Source: Sphagnum magellanicum (Eukaryota; Streptophyta; Sphagnopsida; Sphagnales; Sphagnaceae). From it: a stretch of 64,000 nucleotides of DNA. This document shows, in pieces, positions 10,871 through 23,999 of this stretch. The stretch lies in contig CM038911.1 of assembly GCA_021904315.1 (NCBI GenBank), positions 12,001,390 through 12,065,389 of the forward strand, read 5' to 3'. How positions within the stretch are numbered: position 1 is the first letter of the stretch; each line of letters begins with the position of its first letter. The position numbers and the translations under genes are program-made. The notes under the pieces were generated by a model that saw nothing but the letters and a program-made list of their open reading frames with translations, was not told where the DNA came from and did no database searches.

Positions 10871-13800
10871 ACTGCTTCATGGAAGGCACATTACCATTTG
10901 ATGGCTGACTGAATGATCACAATTGACAAGTTTTGAGTTACCATGTTTGTGCTTTCAATTTTCATAATACATTATAATCTGTTTCTATCCTAACCTGGAG
11001 TAACTCCACAAATCTCTTATTGACAGCAAAAAGTTCCTCTTGTAATTGGCCTACTGCTGCACATATGTTTTTGATATAGTATTTCAAAACTTTGCAGATG
11101 TTCTAGCTTGTGGTCTTTTCTCCAAAGGAAAAATTTGGGCTAGTTTCCAGCAATGCTCTGGTAAGTTGGGAGAGTCAAATATGTTTCAACTGGCTTGTTG
11201 AAATTGAATGGTCTTGTCTTCTTGTCTTCCTAAATGACATCAACATATATTCGAATTCAATTGCTGAATCAAAAAAAGGTGAATCCTTTTTTAAATCTTC
11301 TCTTTGAGATTGATGTTGTTTTGTGGGTTTTCTTGGTATAATCAATACACAAATGTTTTTAATGCTTTCAATATGTGAAGATCGAATTTAATTTTATAGA
11401 ATTTATGGTTTTTGACATGTTTTCATGGAAAGCCTAGATGATGATTGTGGAATTTTGTTTTGATATTATTGTAAGATTCAAACACAAATACAAATGTGAA
11501 TTCAATTTAGTTCACATTGTCAGATCAGATTGAGACTAAAAAAATGATCTTTTTTATATTTTCTCTTTTGAGATTGATATGTAATCTATAGGGAAAAAAA
11601 TTCACAATTAGATGAAAATTGAATCCCCAATGCTGAGTAAAAAAAGGTCAAAACCATTTAAATGCAAGAAAGGGACATATTTCAAAACCATAGAAATGAC
11701 AATCATGCAAAAATCATTTGGATGTAGAACAATTTTCTTTTCAAGCAATAGGAAGCATCAAGAGGTTGAAGGTTCAAGTTGTTGTATATAATGCCATTGG
11801 ACACTAAGAAACACATAGGGGTTGAAAATATTTTATATTTTATATATTTTTCAAACCAAGGGTTGTTGGGAAGTGTGATAGGAAGGACATTGGGGGATAT
11901 TGGAAAGGCCCCCAAAAATTTACTTTTGAGGCAATACGGGTAGCCCAAAAGGACATAATGGGTTGTTAAAAATATTAATATTTTAGTAGGTGAAAATCAA
12001 ATCTCAAATTCTAGAATCAATGGAAGTGGACAATTTGTATGATCATGTATTACTAATGTTTGGTAACTAGTTGATTGTTAAATAAATTATTTAAATAAAA
12101 TTTAAATATACTATTATTTTGACCTCATGTCAAATTATCTTCATTGGTAGTGCAAAGCAACACGAAGCCCAAGTTGATATTTTTTTAAATTAGTACTTTT
12201 GAAAGTTTGAAAGGCCAAGAAAAAAAGTGCCCAAAATACTCTTTGATCATTCATAGTGTGATTTGGAAAGACAAATCATTTGTGATTTTTTTTTAAAACA
12301 TGACATATTGTGAATAGTTGTCAATCAAATTTACAAGGTTTTGGTGTCCTAAGTCAGAATCAAATATTTTTCTTAAAAATTATGAGGTCACAAAGCCATG
12401 AGACACCAAAGTAACCCAATTATAGGAAAGATTTTGATGGTTTTATGAATTTTTTATTTCATTGGAATTTCCATTAGAACATGCAAAGTATAATATGGGG
12501 AGAGAATGTGTCATGTAGGAGTTTGGCTAATGATTTAGTCTACCTGAAGCCATGATGATTTTTGGATGTAATTTTTTAAATAATTATTAGGAAAAATTGA
12601 TTGATAATTTTATTTTATTAAAAAAATTGAAGGTGCAAATTTAAACACCATGACAACAACATTGAAATCTATTGTTAGTTGCGAGATTTCGAGATTGAAG
12701 AAAAGTTTTCTAAAAACATATTTTGAACATGCATTTCTTAACTTTTGTCATATTAGATGAAATATTTATAACCACATGCATAATATTTTCATCAAATTAG
12801 TTGAAGATGATTTGTAAAAATGTGGAATTTGAATTTAAATGTTAAATAACCTAGTTATCAAATTCAAATTCAAAATCAATTTTGCAATAATTAAACACCT
12901 TGAAAATTCAGGGTAGGCTTTTTGTTTCCTATGTCCATCCAACTTCAACATTATTCCATAGATTTAGGATTTAAGTTGTGGTTCATTTTATGCAAGTTTG
13001 CAATTTGATTTATTCCTTTTCCATGAGGTTTTACAATTTTGAGATACCATTGTTTTATGTTGTATTGATAAATAGTGGCCAAAATTTTATTAAATGTGTT
13101 ATTTGACATGGCATGTATGTATTAATATAGGTGTAATTTTTTTATTTATATGTGACCATGTTGTAACCAATATCAAGCAATTCTTTGTTTTTTCTAAGAA
13201 ATGTTAGGTCTGAATTTTTGAAGACTTTATGAAACCTACCCCAATTTGTTTTTCAAAAACAATTATCTTCAATGGACCCAAGGAGGATTTCTAAAAATCA
13301 CAAAAGATAATTTCACCCAAGTTTCAAATTGACAAATTTTTTGATATTTCATATTAATCAGTTTTCAAAGGCAATTTTCACATAACGATTATTAAAAGGT
13401 TTGTTTCTTCAAACATTGAATTTTATAAAAACATTAAAACTAGTTAATGGTTTAAAATAATGAAGAGACTTTTTATTTCTAGCATTTTATATGTTCACAA
13501 GTTGATTTTGTTCAAAAGAACCTTCGAACTCCTCAAACTCCTCTTCAAAATTTAAATATTTTAAAAATCATCTCCACCAAATTGAAATATGGTTCATAAT
13601 CAATTCTAGGATCATTTGGCCAATTTGGTATAATGTAATGTGCAAGTGGGATTTTGGTCATGCACATTATATATATATATATTCAATAATTAACAATTAT
13701 ATAATTTAAAATGAAAATGAAAAAGAAAGAATCTAAAGAACATAAACCAAAAAAAAAAAAAAAAACTTGAAAATGGGTTGATAGTTGAAGAAGTTGCAAA

Positions 13801-16800
13801 AGATCTTCCACACCTACACAAAAAAAATGGGGGAGGAACACCAATCTAAAAAGGAACAAAAAGAAGCTCAAAAAAACAATAGGAATGCACAACAAGGAGG
13901 CAATGAAGAGCACTAAAAGAGAGTCAAAGAAGTACCTAAGAAAAAAAGACCAAAAAACTTCACAAGCACACAACAATGAAACAATACATAATAAGGAAGT
14001 GACAAAGCTCATACCAAGGAGGTGATGCATAGCAAGGAGGTGACAAAATTCACCAAGAACGCATAACAAGGAGGTGAGACAACTCACATGAAGGAAGTGA
14101 CGTGCAACAATGAGGCGATGAAACTCACAACAAGGAAGCAACACACAATAAAAAAACAACGGTCATCAATGAGGTAACGAAAGTGATTATGAGTGCATTA
14201 TAAGGAGTTGATAAGCAACAAAGCTAAACAAACTAAATCAAATAATTGATCAAACACTAATCCTCATTAACAAACAACAAAATAAACACAAAAGCTAAAC
14301 ATTAACCATCTTTTTTATTTTTGAAGAAAAAAAACATGAAAAAAAAGTTGTTGCAACACATCTATGACACCTCCTCCAAGAAACCTTTTTTTCCTTTTTA
14401 AACCATACTTTACACCTAAAACCTACTTCTCATTAGTAAAACCTTGACCATGCTATTCATTAATACCTTGATAGGGTATCAATAAATAAATAAATAAGGG
14501 TTTCAAATGAATAGTTCTCAACTCACTAAAAATTGCAAGCAAATTTCGAAAAGGGTAACCTTGATAATATCCCCAGGTATTCAAGGTGAAAGCTAATGTG
14601 ACCTAAAACAATGTCCAACATTTTCTGTGGATGAATGAAAACAAGAACCTTAATTCAGTTGTGTGGCAAATGATGTTGAAGTTGTTGTGCTTCAAGGACA
14701 CCGAAAGTCCAATTACTTGTTTTCTATTTTTGGCTTTGTTTGTTGTTTTGCAAGTTAGTGTGGAGTGGCTTTGGTGAGCTGGTTTCGATGATGGAGCGGA
14801 ATCCTTATTGCTCAATTAACAATCTTTATGGGGAATGTGAATCATGATTCTTGGAGACGATTGGTGTTCAGCTTTCAAAGGAACACAAGGGTGTAGACAA
14901 AGAAAAACTATATGAAAATGGTTAAGGAGGAGGAAGTAGGACAATTTTTCTTTTGGGAGTGTGAGAGAAGCTAAGTTCCAATTCTTCTAATTAGGAAGTG
15001 TGGAGTTTGTTTGGATTTGGATAGTAATCAATTGGGGACGAAAGTCCCTTTGGACTTTTTCTTCTCTTGAACTTAGTGCTTGATTTTTCGTTATGCCAAG
15101 AGTGTCAAGAAGGGAATAGGAGGTCTAGCTTCTTATTTGATGCTTGTCATAATCACATTTTTAGGGACTAGATCAAGGGAAATGATGAAATAGTCTAGCA
15201 ATTTTAGGAGTAGTTGTAGTGGTAGTCATCATTTTTGTTAAGTTTTTGGGGGGTTTCGATGTGAATGTGTAATGTGGTTTATTCTGAGAAGAGAGTACCC
15301 GTGATATAGTGAGAGCTCTGGGGATTTTGGAACAAGAGGATACTATGAGGTTTAAATAATCACAACTACCTGCTTTGTTCTTAGTTTTTGTCCAACTTCA
15401 GAATGAAACTACAAAATGATGTTGAGGTAACATTTGTGAGGTTTTTGTTGTTAAATGATGAGCCGCCACACTCATCAACAACCAGTTGGCTCCTAGAGAG
15501 GAAATTAAGAGAAATTTGATTCCTTGAGGTCCATAAAGCTAGAATTACAAAGTTTGTTTGGCTAAAAGGATGAAAGTTTAGAAATAATATTTGTTGTAAC
15601 CTTCTTTTTGCTCCTTGGAAATTTCTAGTAAATCTTGTTGAACTTGCATTCAAAATGTTAAAGATTTCCATCTCAAAATCACCTCCTCTTCTTTTTTGGT
15701 GACACTAGTTTGAAACATTGACTTATTTTCACTTTTTTTTTTTTTTTTGATACATGCCCAACATTAGTTGTAATTCCCCCAAACCATGGGGCCCACTAGA
15801 CTTTGGTACTATTGAAAGGCTCTTGACAAGGAGGTGTGTTGCTTTCAATTTTTTGAACCAATGAAGCAAAAGTTATGGAATTTATGCAACAATTTCTCCA
15901 AGCTTGAAATTTCATGAAGAATTTTGACAATTATTTCATAATTGATAATCCAATAAATGGTTCTTTGGGAGGATATGATTATGAATTGAAGGATTAAAAT
16001 GAAACAAAATGTTTTGTATTTGATCTTTTTTTTGTCATTTTGAAAAAAACATGATGTAGAAAGGATACATGATGTGTTATTAGAGATATTGATTCTTCTA
16101 TTACAAAAAATTAATTGATTGGCTTTTTTCATTCATTAATTGTAACATTGCGACCATGCTATTGGAATTATGGAAAACATTGATTATTATTTTTTAAAAA
16201 ATTAGGTTGCATATCCTCCTAAAGTGTCATGCACATTTGCACCTTTTGTGAAGTTAATTGGCAGATCATCTTAAAGAATGACTGATGAAAAATTTAGCTT
16301 GAATATTTTTGAAATGACACACAACACTAATGAACTTATGAAAAATATTGTCAACTTAGAATTGTGGATATTCCAAAGACTCAAAAAGGGGATATAAAAA
16401 ACAAATTGTGTTCATTCCATCCATGGAATAAGCATGAGATTATGTTTCCCAAAGTAAGTCATTAACTTAACAATTTTTTGGCATTTCATGATCATAGATT
16501 GAAACATAAAATATTTGCTCATGTTTTGGTAATTCTCATTAGTTTACGAAGATGTGAATGTTAAACTTTTTAAAGAAATTAAGTTAATTTGTCTAACAAG
16601 AATTGGCTTAAGGACCCTAGACGTGGTTCTAAAGCTACAATGAACTTCATTGGACCCATTGAAGTTGGAGTTTATTTTAAACCAAAGTTTCAAAGTTTTA
16701 AAAAATGAAATGAAACGATTTATGGATGTCAGCTATATACATTAGTGAAGGTGTGGAACATGTTTTTTTGGGTTAAAAACATTACTATATTTCTTTGAAA

Positions 16801-17480
16801 AATAAAATTGATTAATATTTGGAAATTTCTTAATTTCATGTATGCTATTTTTACGGTCCTTTCACCTTTGATTGACCATTATAAACATAGAGAAAATTGT
16901 ATTTGTGCGGAATTGATATATCAAATTTTGCTTAATAAAAACCATGAAAATTTTCAAATATAAATATAAATATATATATATATATACAATTTTGTTTGAG
17001 GATGGTTTCGAACGATTTTTTGAAAAACAATTAGATAACCATTTAATGCTAGAATATGTTTGAGGTTTACCTTTACTTAACTTAGGCATGGGATAATTGT
17101 TGTGTGGAGGGGAAAAAAATTAGATATGCAAAAGTTGTTATTTCTCAGTTGTTATTTAGTCGATTTTTGAATTTTTATTCATTTAAAAAAATACAAATAT
17201 CCCGTATTTCTATTTATTTCACAATTTAATTTCGATATTTGATTTTGATTTAACTAACGAGTATATTAAGTTTTGACATCGGAAATTATTTTACTAGTTT
17301 AAAGTTGAATTTTTTTTTGTGTGTTTTTTTTTGAAATTGTAAGAACAATTGTTTGTGTTCAAAATTCAAAATTCACTTAGCAAATGCCCCATCATTGAGA
17401 TGGGACATTTTTTTACTATTGGACTTTTTACAACTACCTACCCATTGGAGTTACTGCACCTAAAAATGGATTTGAACTCC
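10871..17480. other. Long AT-rich gene-poor region
   Basis: No open frame here resembles a known protein. The first 200 bases are the likely AKR2 3' UTR. The rest is AT-rich sequence with many short A/T runs and (AT)n at 13669-13682 and 16971-16986. Around 13830-14170 an irregular tandem repeat is built on a core near ACAAGGAGGTGA. The region looks like decayed repeats, but I could assign no family. Confidence 0.6.
13840..14170 (+). repeat. Degenerate AAGGAGGTGA minisatellite
   Basis: Variants of ACAAGGAGGTGAC or AAGGAAGTGAC followed by AACTCAC recur at roughly 30-35-base spacing, for example near 13990, 14010, 14035, 14070, 14095 and 14115. On the minus strand this makes a long open frame of biased composition, which is not a gene. 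Confidence 0.6.
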
Positions 17481-17494
17481 CAACCTCGTCACCA

Positions 17495-18040
17495 AGGCCT
17501 AAAGCTTCAAGTCACAGGTTCGGTAACAGGTTTGGATTCTAGGGTTCACAGTTTGGGGTCGATGAGCCCTGGAAAATGAAGTCACAGGTTCGGTAACAGG
17601 TTCAAATTCGAGGTTTCGGAGTTTGTTTGTGGTCGATGAGCCCTAAAACTTGAAGTCATAGGTTCAGTAACTGGCTCCAATTCTAGGGCTCAGAGTTTAC
17701 GGTCAGTAATGAGCCCTAAATCTCCAGGTCACAGGTTCGGTACTAGGTTCGAATTTTAAGGTTCAGAGTTTTTGGGTCGATAATGAGCCCGAAAATTCGA
17801 AGTCACGGGTTCGGTGGCAAGTTCGTACTTTAGGGCTCGAATTCGGGGGTCCGGAATGAGCCCTAAATTTCGAGGTCACAGGTTCGGATTTTAGGTTCGG
17901 AATTTGGGGGTCAGGAATGAGCCCTAAATCTCGAGGTCACAGGTTCGGATTTTCCGGTTCGGAATTTGGGGTCAGGAATGAGCCCTAAATCTCGAGATCA
18001 CAGGTTCGGGTTTTAGGGTTCGGAGATTCTAGGATTTGGG
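17495..18040 (+). repeat. Eight-unit 60-75-bp minisatellite just upstream of RPS2
   Basis: About eight diverged units follow one plan: A(A/G)GTCACAGGTTCGG, then a variable stretch with GGTTCGAA-like sequence, GGGGTC, then AATGAGCCCTAAAT. The array ends roughly 115 bases before the RPS2 start codon and must overlap its promoter or leader. The GGTTCGAA core resembles the B box of tRNA-type promoters, but no tRNA fold is present. Confidence 0.85.
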
Positions 18041-18156
18041 GTTTAGGGTTCCTCGAGGGAAAGACAAGGACAAAGCGCCGCAGTAGTGACACTGGGCGTT
18101 CTCCATTCTCGCCATCGCCCTCGGAAATTTTGGCGAGCTTGAAGGACTTTGGGGCC

Positions 18157-19167
18157 ATGGCGGAGCGTGGTGGAGGTGAAAGAGGAGGGGATAGAGGCGG
18201 ATTTGGCCGTGGCTTCGGCCGTGGGGACAGAGGGGGACGAGGAGATAGAGGGCGTGGTGACCGCAGAGGCGGGCGTCGAGGTCCGAAGCGTGAAGAGGAG
18301 GAGAAATGGGTGCCAGTGACGAAGCTCGGAAGACTGGTGAAGGATGGAAAGATCAAGTCCTTGGAACAGATATATCTGTTCTCTCTCCCTATCAAGGAAC
18401 ATCAGATCGTGGAGTTCTTCTTGGGTTCAGCTCTGAAGGATGAGGTCATGAAGATCATGCCTGTGCAAAAGCAGACTCGTGCGGGGCAGAGAACAAGGTT
18501 CAAAGCCTTCGTGGTGGTCGGGGACAGCAACGGCCATGTCGGTCTCGGAGTCAAGTGCAGCAAGGAAGTTGCGACTGCCATTCGAGGCGCCATAATAATG
18601 GCTAAGCTTTCCGTCATCCCTGTGCGACGAGGGTACTGGGGAAACAAAATCGGCAAGCCCCATACTGTGCCATGCAAGGTCACTGGGAAGTGCGGCTCCG
18701 TGACTGTGCGGCTTGTGCCTGCTCCAAGGGGTTCTGGTATTGTGGCTGCTCGTGTTCCAAAGAAGGTACTGCAGTTTGCTGGCATCGAGGACGTTTTTAC
18801 TTCCTCCCGTGGTTCCACTAAGACACTCGGCAACTTCGTGAAGGTTGGTTCTCTCTTTGGTTCTCTTTTTCCTCTTGCCTTTTTCCTTTTCTTTCTATCA
18901 GAAAACTCAATCTCAGGTTTTCTTGCAATTGAAGCGATGTAAGACGGGATTTTTGCTTGACTCTATTTGTGTGATAAAAAATTGTGTCCTTGTGATTTCG
19001 CACAGGCGACATTCGAATGTCTGTTGAAGACTTATGGATTCTTGACTCCCGATTTGTGGAGGGAGACACGCTTCACTCGTTCTCCATTCCAGGAATTCAC
19101 AGACTTCTTGGCGAAGCCCCATAAGATCAGTGTGTTGGAGGATGTGGAGAAAACTCCTGTCTATTAG
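18157..19167 (+). CDS. RPS2: 40S ribosomal protein S2 (uS5), cytosolic
   Basis: Two exons, 18157-18843 and 19006-19167, give 282 residues. The N-terminus is the Arg-Gly-rich tail typical of eukaryotic uS5 ([14 protein letters not shown]). The S5 RNA-binding domain follows with [40 protein letters not shown] and [19 protein letters not shown], then the S5 C-terminal domain with [18 protein letters not shown] and [14 protein letters not shown]. The protein is part of the small-subunit head/body junction near the mRNA entry site. The ATG at 18157 is chosen because it gives the family start MAERGG; the open frame upstream has no ATG. The single phase-0 intron precedes [15 protein letters not shown]. 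Conservation is near complete through the core, so this is a functional gene. Confidence 0.98.
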
Positions 19168-21277
19168 GGCAGCATCTTTCCACAGTGTTACTATTTTTTT
19201 GGAACCATTTTTTTGCTCCCAAAGACAGACACTGCCCCCCAGCAGCATCAGGATGTGGTGGCTGATTTGATCATAAAGTTGCTACTGCCAGCCCCCTTAT
19301 CATAGTTTTTTTTTTTTTTCTTGCAGTAATGTTGTAGGTTCTACAATGTATTGAGGTTTTTCCCATTTACCTGTACAACAGGGCTTTTGATCCTGAGTCT
19401 TTTCATGTCTTGTCACACTGCTTGTGTGAGTTAATTGTGCACAGGTATTGTTTGTTGGAACTCTTTACGACTGCATTGTGCTTGCATAAACAGGGTCAAT
19501 CAAGTAGAACTTCTTATGAATTTCCTTAGCTCTTGTGCATTGGTATTCGCAGAGTTATTTGTGATAGCATGCGCTTTCACAAAGAGGGTCAATCAAGTTG
19601 AATTTCTTTCTGCATTTCCTTACTCTGCAAGTAATGTGCGCTTCCTGTGATGGAGTTACAATATTGTATAGTGGTGTGCAATTTTGACTTGCAGCCAAGT
19701 ATGATGCAGAGCTCGTGAGAGACATTATGGGTGATGTTGAAGGAGACTGGCTCTGTATTTGACCGTGCTGCACAATGGTGTTACTGCTCACAACTTGTAG
19801 GCTGTGGGCTTGTGCACTTTTGTAATGTTAGTTTTTGTTGATTGGCAATGGGGGGTTGTGAAGAGAGTATAGTGAAGGTGGGAGAAAGGAAATGTGTGTA
19901 TTCCACTAAGCTGGGGTATACATTTCAGGATTCTCTCATACTGAAGCTATGATTTCACCAACTAGATTATAGTAGATGCAAGATTTAGGACCTATTAGTT
20001 GCCAAGGCCTGCACACTTTTTCAAGGTAATATGCTTGTGACTGAAATCTTCAGTTTATGATTAACAGACCCTTCACATTGAATTGAATGCCCTTCATAAA
20101 GTTATTAGCCACATTGTCATTTCAAACAGCTAACCATGGGACAAAACAGATTCTGTAGTTGGTGCATGTACATTATTATGTTTCAAATAGAGCTGGTACA
20201 TGACAACCTGCAGCTTGCATCATGCCTTAAACAAAATTTCGAAAGACAGTTCTGCCTGCATTCACAAGTGACTTTTACAGGCATGTTATGTTTTGAGTTG
20301 GTTTACAACAAAAGCATTTGTATTAAATTACGTGGTATTATATATCTCATTACAACTTACATATCTTCAGTTTGGTTGAATTCAGTTTACTTCATGCCGT
20401 GCAGCATTTTCCTTCTTCCTTTGGGTTCTCGCCAAATCTGGTGGGTGTATTGTTAGTAATTATTGCGACCGTTCATCCTATATTGCCTTCTGCATCCAGT
20501 TTCTTTCTTGGAATGTCAAATACCAAGTTGAATTACCTTCAAGCATGCAAGCTTGAAAAAGTCTGATACATTCACAAGCTTTCAATTCAGTGGGGAATAA
20601 CATCAATATTTGGCATATACTAGGATGCTGTTTTAGATCCACCAGTTGCATATACAACATTTGGCAGGAGGGCAATGGCATGTAACAGGTTTTGTAACAA
20701 TCTTATTTGCTTGTTACGTGGCCCAGGTATCTTTGGTACAGTGTGTGCTCATAAGTGATATTTACAGTTCGTGCTTCTGAGCTACAACCTTATTGCATCA
20801 CCCATGTTGGGACCAGCATGAATCATTATATTCACTTATATCAGTCACATGGAAACATTGAAATGCAAAAGAGCTATGCTATACAAAAGAAGTTCCTCCA
20901 GAAGAAGACAGTCCAGTTAATGGGTCTTGTCACCAAGCCCTAGCATTTTCAGTGTCTTTTGACTGCACAAATGACATAATTGCAGGTGTTGTGATTTCAC
21001 AGGTACATGCTCAAATGAATGTCATGACATGGAAACACCATGGCTTCTTCTTTGAAGGGTTGTTATCTCAATGGACCAGGCAAATACCATAAAATATAGG
21101 ATTAAAGTAAACAGAATATGCAAAATCTGGATGGCATGTCTAGACACCACACTTGCATTGCATACTATTGCTCCAAAATTGTCATTCTTTTGCAACAGAA
21201 AAGGTTCTAGTTTCCCTGCAAAATAAAACCATATGTTTGTCCTGCAAGAAGCATCAAAGGGACAAAAGCTCAATTCT
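19168..21277. other. Spacer between convergent RPS2 and KAB1
   Basis: It contains the 3' UTRs of the two convergent genes. A two-copy duplication of about 95 bases lies at 19430-19625 (shared AGGGTCAATCAAGT and TTTCCTTA). The remaining sequence shows no recognisable gene; short open frames here have no domain signature. Confidence 0.6.
19430..19625 (+). repeat. Two-copy ~95-bp tandem duplication downstream of RPS2
   Basis: The copies, about 19430-19525 and 19530-19625, share TTGTGCA(C/T)...GGTATT, GCTT(G/T)CA, AGGGTCAATCAAGT and TTTCCTTA(G/C)CTCTTG-like blocks in the same order, with moderate divergence. Confidence 0.7.
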
Positions 21278-23363
21278 TCACCTATATTGGTCAGGTTGCT
21301 TGGGCTTGTTGTGCACAACACTGTCAATCTGCTTCAATACATCAGGTGTAAGCTTTGGTAATATCTCAATTGCCTTCATATTCTCAACTACCTGCCATCC
21401 CCAACCAAAAACAAAACATTGCAACAAGATAGCTTTTAGCTTCAATATTTGTGTGAGACAAGCATAGAATAATTTGACCAAGTTTTGCGTGGACCATTGG
21501 ACAAAATCTGCATCCTAAGTTTCTGTCACACTTCTGGAAGCAACAGCAAGACTCACTCAAGAGACACAGCTTACTAAAGAACTTAATAGTATCCTCATTC
21601 ACACAACAAGCTTCTGAGATTGCAGAGCAATCTCCACAAAATGTTGAAGGTCACATGATAATGGAGGTGTCACTCACTCTAGTCTCCTGCAATCCTCAAT
21701 GTGGAGGCAGTGTTTTAACCCTAATTTGGAAGTAAGAGGGCAGAAAATGTGGCGATGGGCACATGAAGTCAAGGACTACGGTATAGGAGTTAGTGTTACC
21801 TGATATTCCTTGGTAGCCCCAGTAATGACAGAGCTCACATTTGGATTCTTAGCACACCAGGCAATAGCCAGCTGTGACATGGGCACATTGAGCTCCGCAG
21901 CAATTGGCCTTAGTTTCTCCACTTTGCTCAAAACATCATCCACAAGTGACCGGTTTGCAAGACTCTGTAAACAGAAAAATAGAACCTGTTTGATTAGCCC
22001 CAATGTAATAATATCATCTCATTTATGCAGGAGATTTCATCCCTGACTTCTTTGGTAATCACTGTCCAGAGCACCCTTCCCATCTCAATATCACATTCAG
22101 AAAACGGCCACCCAACAAAGAAGAAATCACAGTTTTTCACCACCCATGAAATCCTTCAATGATGCATGAAAACATACACCCACCCACCTACCTTGTAATT
22201 CTCAAGGGCAAAACGGCTGCCTTCAGGGATATTGCCTTTACTGTATTTTCCAGAGAGCACACCAGAGGCTAAAGGACTCCAAGTGGTCAGTCCCAGACCA
22301 TAATTCTTGTAAAGAGGTGCATATTCCACTTCCACCTTCCAAACAGTCACAAACAGAATCCAATTCTTTCAGTGACACTTCATCCAACCCACTGCTGTTT
22401 GTGTAAACCAATCCTGCATCTTGAGTTTCTGCCGTTGCAAAGGAAATCCAATGCACAATTGAAAAAAATTTGTTTTTTTCCCGAAATCAACAAGAAGACT
22501 TAGTCCTGATGATGATTTTGGTTTAGCACTCAAGAGACATGGTGTGTGAGTTTCGGATACATTTACAACAAATTCTTCATGGGAGGAGAGGCAAGTAGTA
22601 GAGAAGCTGGCTAGATAGCTAGCTTGCAGATGGCATTTACCTTATCACGAGCAAGAAGATTGTACTCTGGTTGTTCCATAGCTGGTCCTATGAGATCAAG
22701 GCGATTTGCAATTTCCCAAGCTTGTGTGATTTGTTGTGCACTCCATTCACTGGTTCCCCAATAGAAAGCACATCCTTGATCTATGACCCAGTTCATGGCT
22801 CGCACTGTTTCCTCAATCGGGGTTGACACATCCGGTCGATGGCAATACAGAAGGTCCACATACTCCATGTCAAGACGCTTGAGAGAAGCCTTTCACAGTA
22901 CAAAAGTCTGAATGAGTTATATTAGAGCATCACCACCAGCGCTCAGTATATCTCCCTGCACTGGAAATCCTGGATGAGGTACATCAGTCATATCCAGTGG
23001 ATCCACTGGAAGACTACTGCGACTGAGAGAAAGAGAGAGAGTGTGTACCTTGATCCCTTCGATGATGTGTTTGCGAGAAAGGCCCTTGTCATTAGGACCT
23101 TGACCGCCCCAGAAGAGTTTTGTGGAGATGACGATGTCGGAGCGCTTCCATCCGAGCTCCTTGATGGCTGCACCCATAATCTCCTCAGCCCGGCCGTTGG
23201 CGTACACCTCGGCATTGTCAAAAAAGTTGACACCAGCTTCTCGACATCTATGGAGGAGAAGCTTGGCGTCCTTGACATCCAGCTGGTTGCCGAAGCTCAC
23301 CCATGCGCCATAGCTCAAAGCACTCACCTTCAGTCCAGTTCGCCCCAAATGACGGTACTCCAT
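21278..23363 (-). CDS. KAB1: Potassium channel beta subunit, NADPH-dependent aldo-keto reductase fold
   Basis: Five minus-strand exons (23363-23049, 22889-22641, 22335-22192, 21964-21800, 21391-21278) give 328 residues, the same length as Arabidopsis KAB1, and align along the whole chain. The AKR tetrad is visible: Asp49 and Tyr54 in [18 protein letters not shown], Lys82 in STKLFWGG and His122 in YCHRPD. Cofactor-site motifs such as [26 protein letters not shown] and [12 protein letters not shown] are intact. Family members form cytosolic tetramers that bind the N-terminus of Shaker-type channels and can modulate them by redox state. All introns are phase 0 with GT-AG ends. Intron 1 holds a fragment of the MITE family found complete at 24731. 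The gene is convergent with RPS2, and its promoter has repeated ACGT-core sites. Confidence 0.97.
22925..22970 (+). mobile_element. End fragment of a Tourist-like MITE in KAB1 intron 1
   Basis: GAGCATCACCACCAGCGCTC and the following CAGTATATCTCC match, with a few differences, the end of the complete MITE at 24731-25097. The fragment is preceded by TTA, the 3-bp target typical of PIF/Harbinger elements. No matching second end was found in the intron. Confidence 0.55.
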
Positions 23364-23788
23364 TCCTGGCTGCTCCCCGATCCAAGAATCAAACAGCTCG
23401 CACCTTTATCTCCTCCCTAGCTACTCCCCAAATACAGTAAACCAAGATCTACAGACACACGGACATCAAACACACACTCGAACGAGACTCGAACAAGACT
23501 CTTCCTCACCTCTTTTCACTGCACAAAACCGCCGAAGAACAGCTCTCTCACTACCTCAATGCTGGTGGTATATTGGAGCAATCACTTCCCTGAGAAAAAA
23601 TTCCTGCAAACTGGACTCTTAAAACAAAATCGCGTCAAGAGATTTCGAGAATAAAAACTGTTTTCCGACTTCCAATGCGCACCCAAAATCGATTCTTTTC
23701 CCGCACTCCCTCGCGGCGTCGGCCTCTCACCAGCGCGCGTGGTCGTTCAGCTTCCTCCTCTTGAACGCTGCTGGCTGGGGCCGTCAAG

Positions 23789-23999
23789 GTCCCCATTCCA
23801 GATCCCTAAATGAGGTCTGCAAACACGACTTCCGAGCAAGCGTGCTTTGTCACGTCAGGTTAACTTGGGTCAGATTCAGGTCCCCATTCCAGATCCCTAA
23901 ATGAGGTCTGCAAAGACGGCTTCAGAGCAAGTGGGTTTTGTCACGTCAGTTCAGGTTACGCTAGGTCACATTCAGGTCCCCATTCCAGATCCTGAAAAC
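23789..23999 (+). promoter_or_regulatory. Repeated ~90-bp promoter module of KAB1 with ACGT-core sites
   Basis: Two full copies and one partial copy of a module begin with CAGGTCCCCATTCCAGATCC (about 23789, 23878 and 23976). Each full copy carries TGTCACGTCAG (23848-23858 and 23939-23949), an ACGT-core site of the kind bound by plant bZIP factors. The module lies about 430-640 bases upstream of the KAB1 start codon on the minus strand. A regulatory role is inference from motif and place. Confidence 0.5.

Noticed and set aside
13683-14159. 158-residue minus-strand open frame rich in Phe/Leu/Cys
   Set aside because: It is produced by the AAGGAGGTGA minisatellite read on the other strand. Composition is extreme and no domain is seen.
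17720-17780. tRNA gene suggested by GTCACAGGTTCG(A)-type sequence
   Set aside because: Only B-box-like cores are present; no acceptor stem, D-arm or anticodon arm can be paired.
18130-18156. Upstream in-frame extension of RPS2
   Set aside because: The frame is open but has no ATG before 18157, and the ATG at 18157 gives the conserved family N-terminus.
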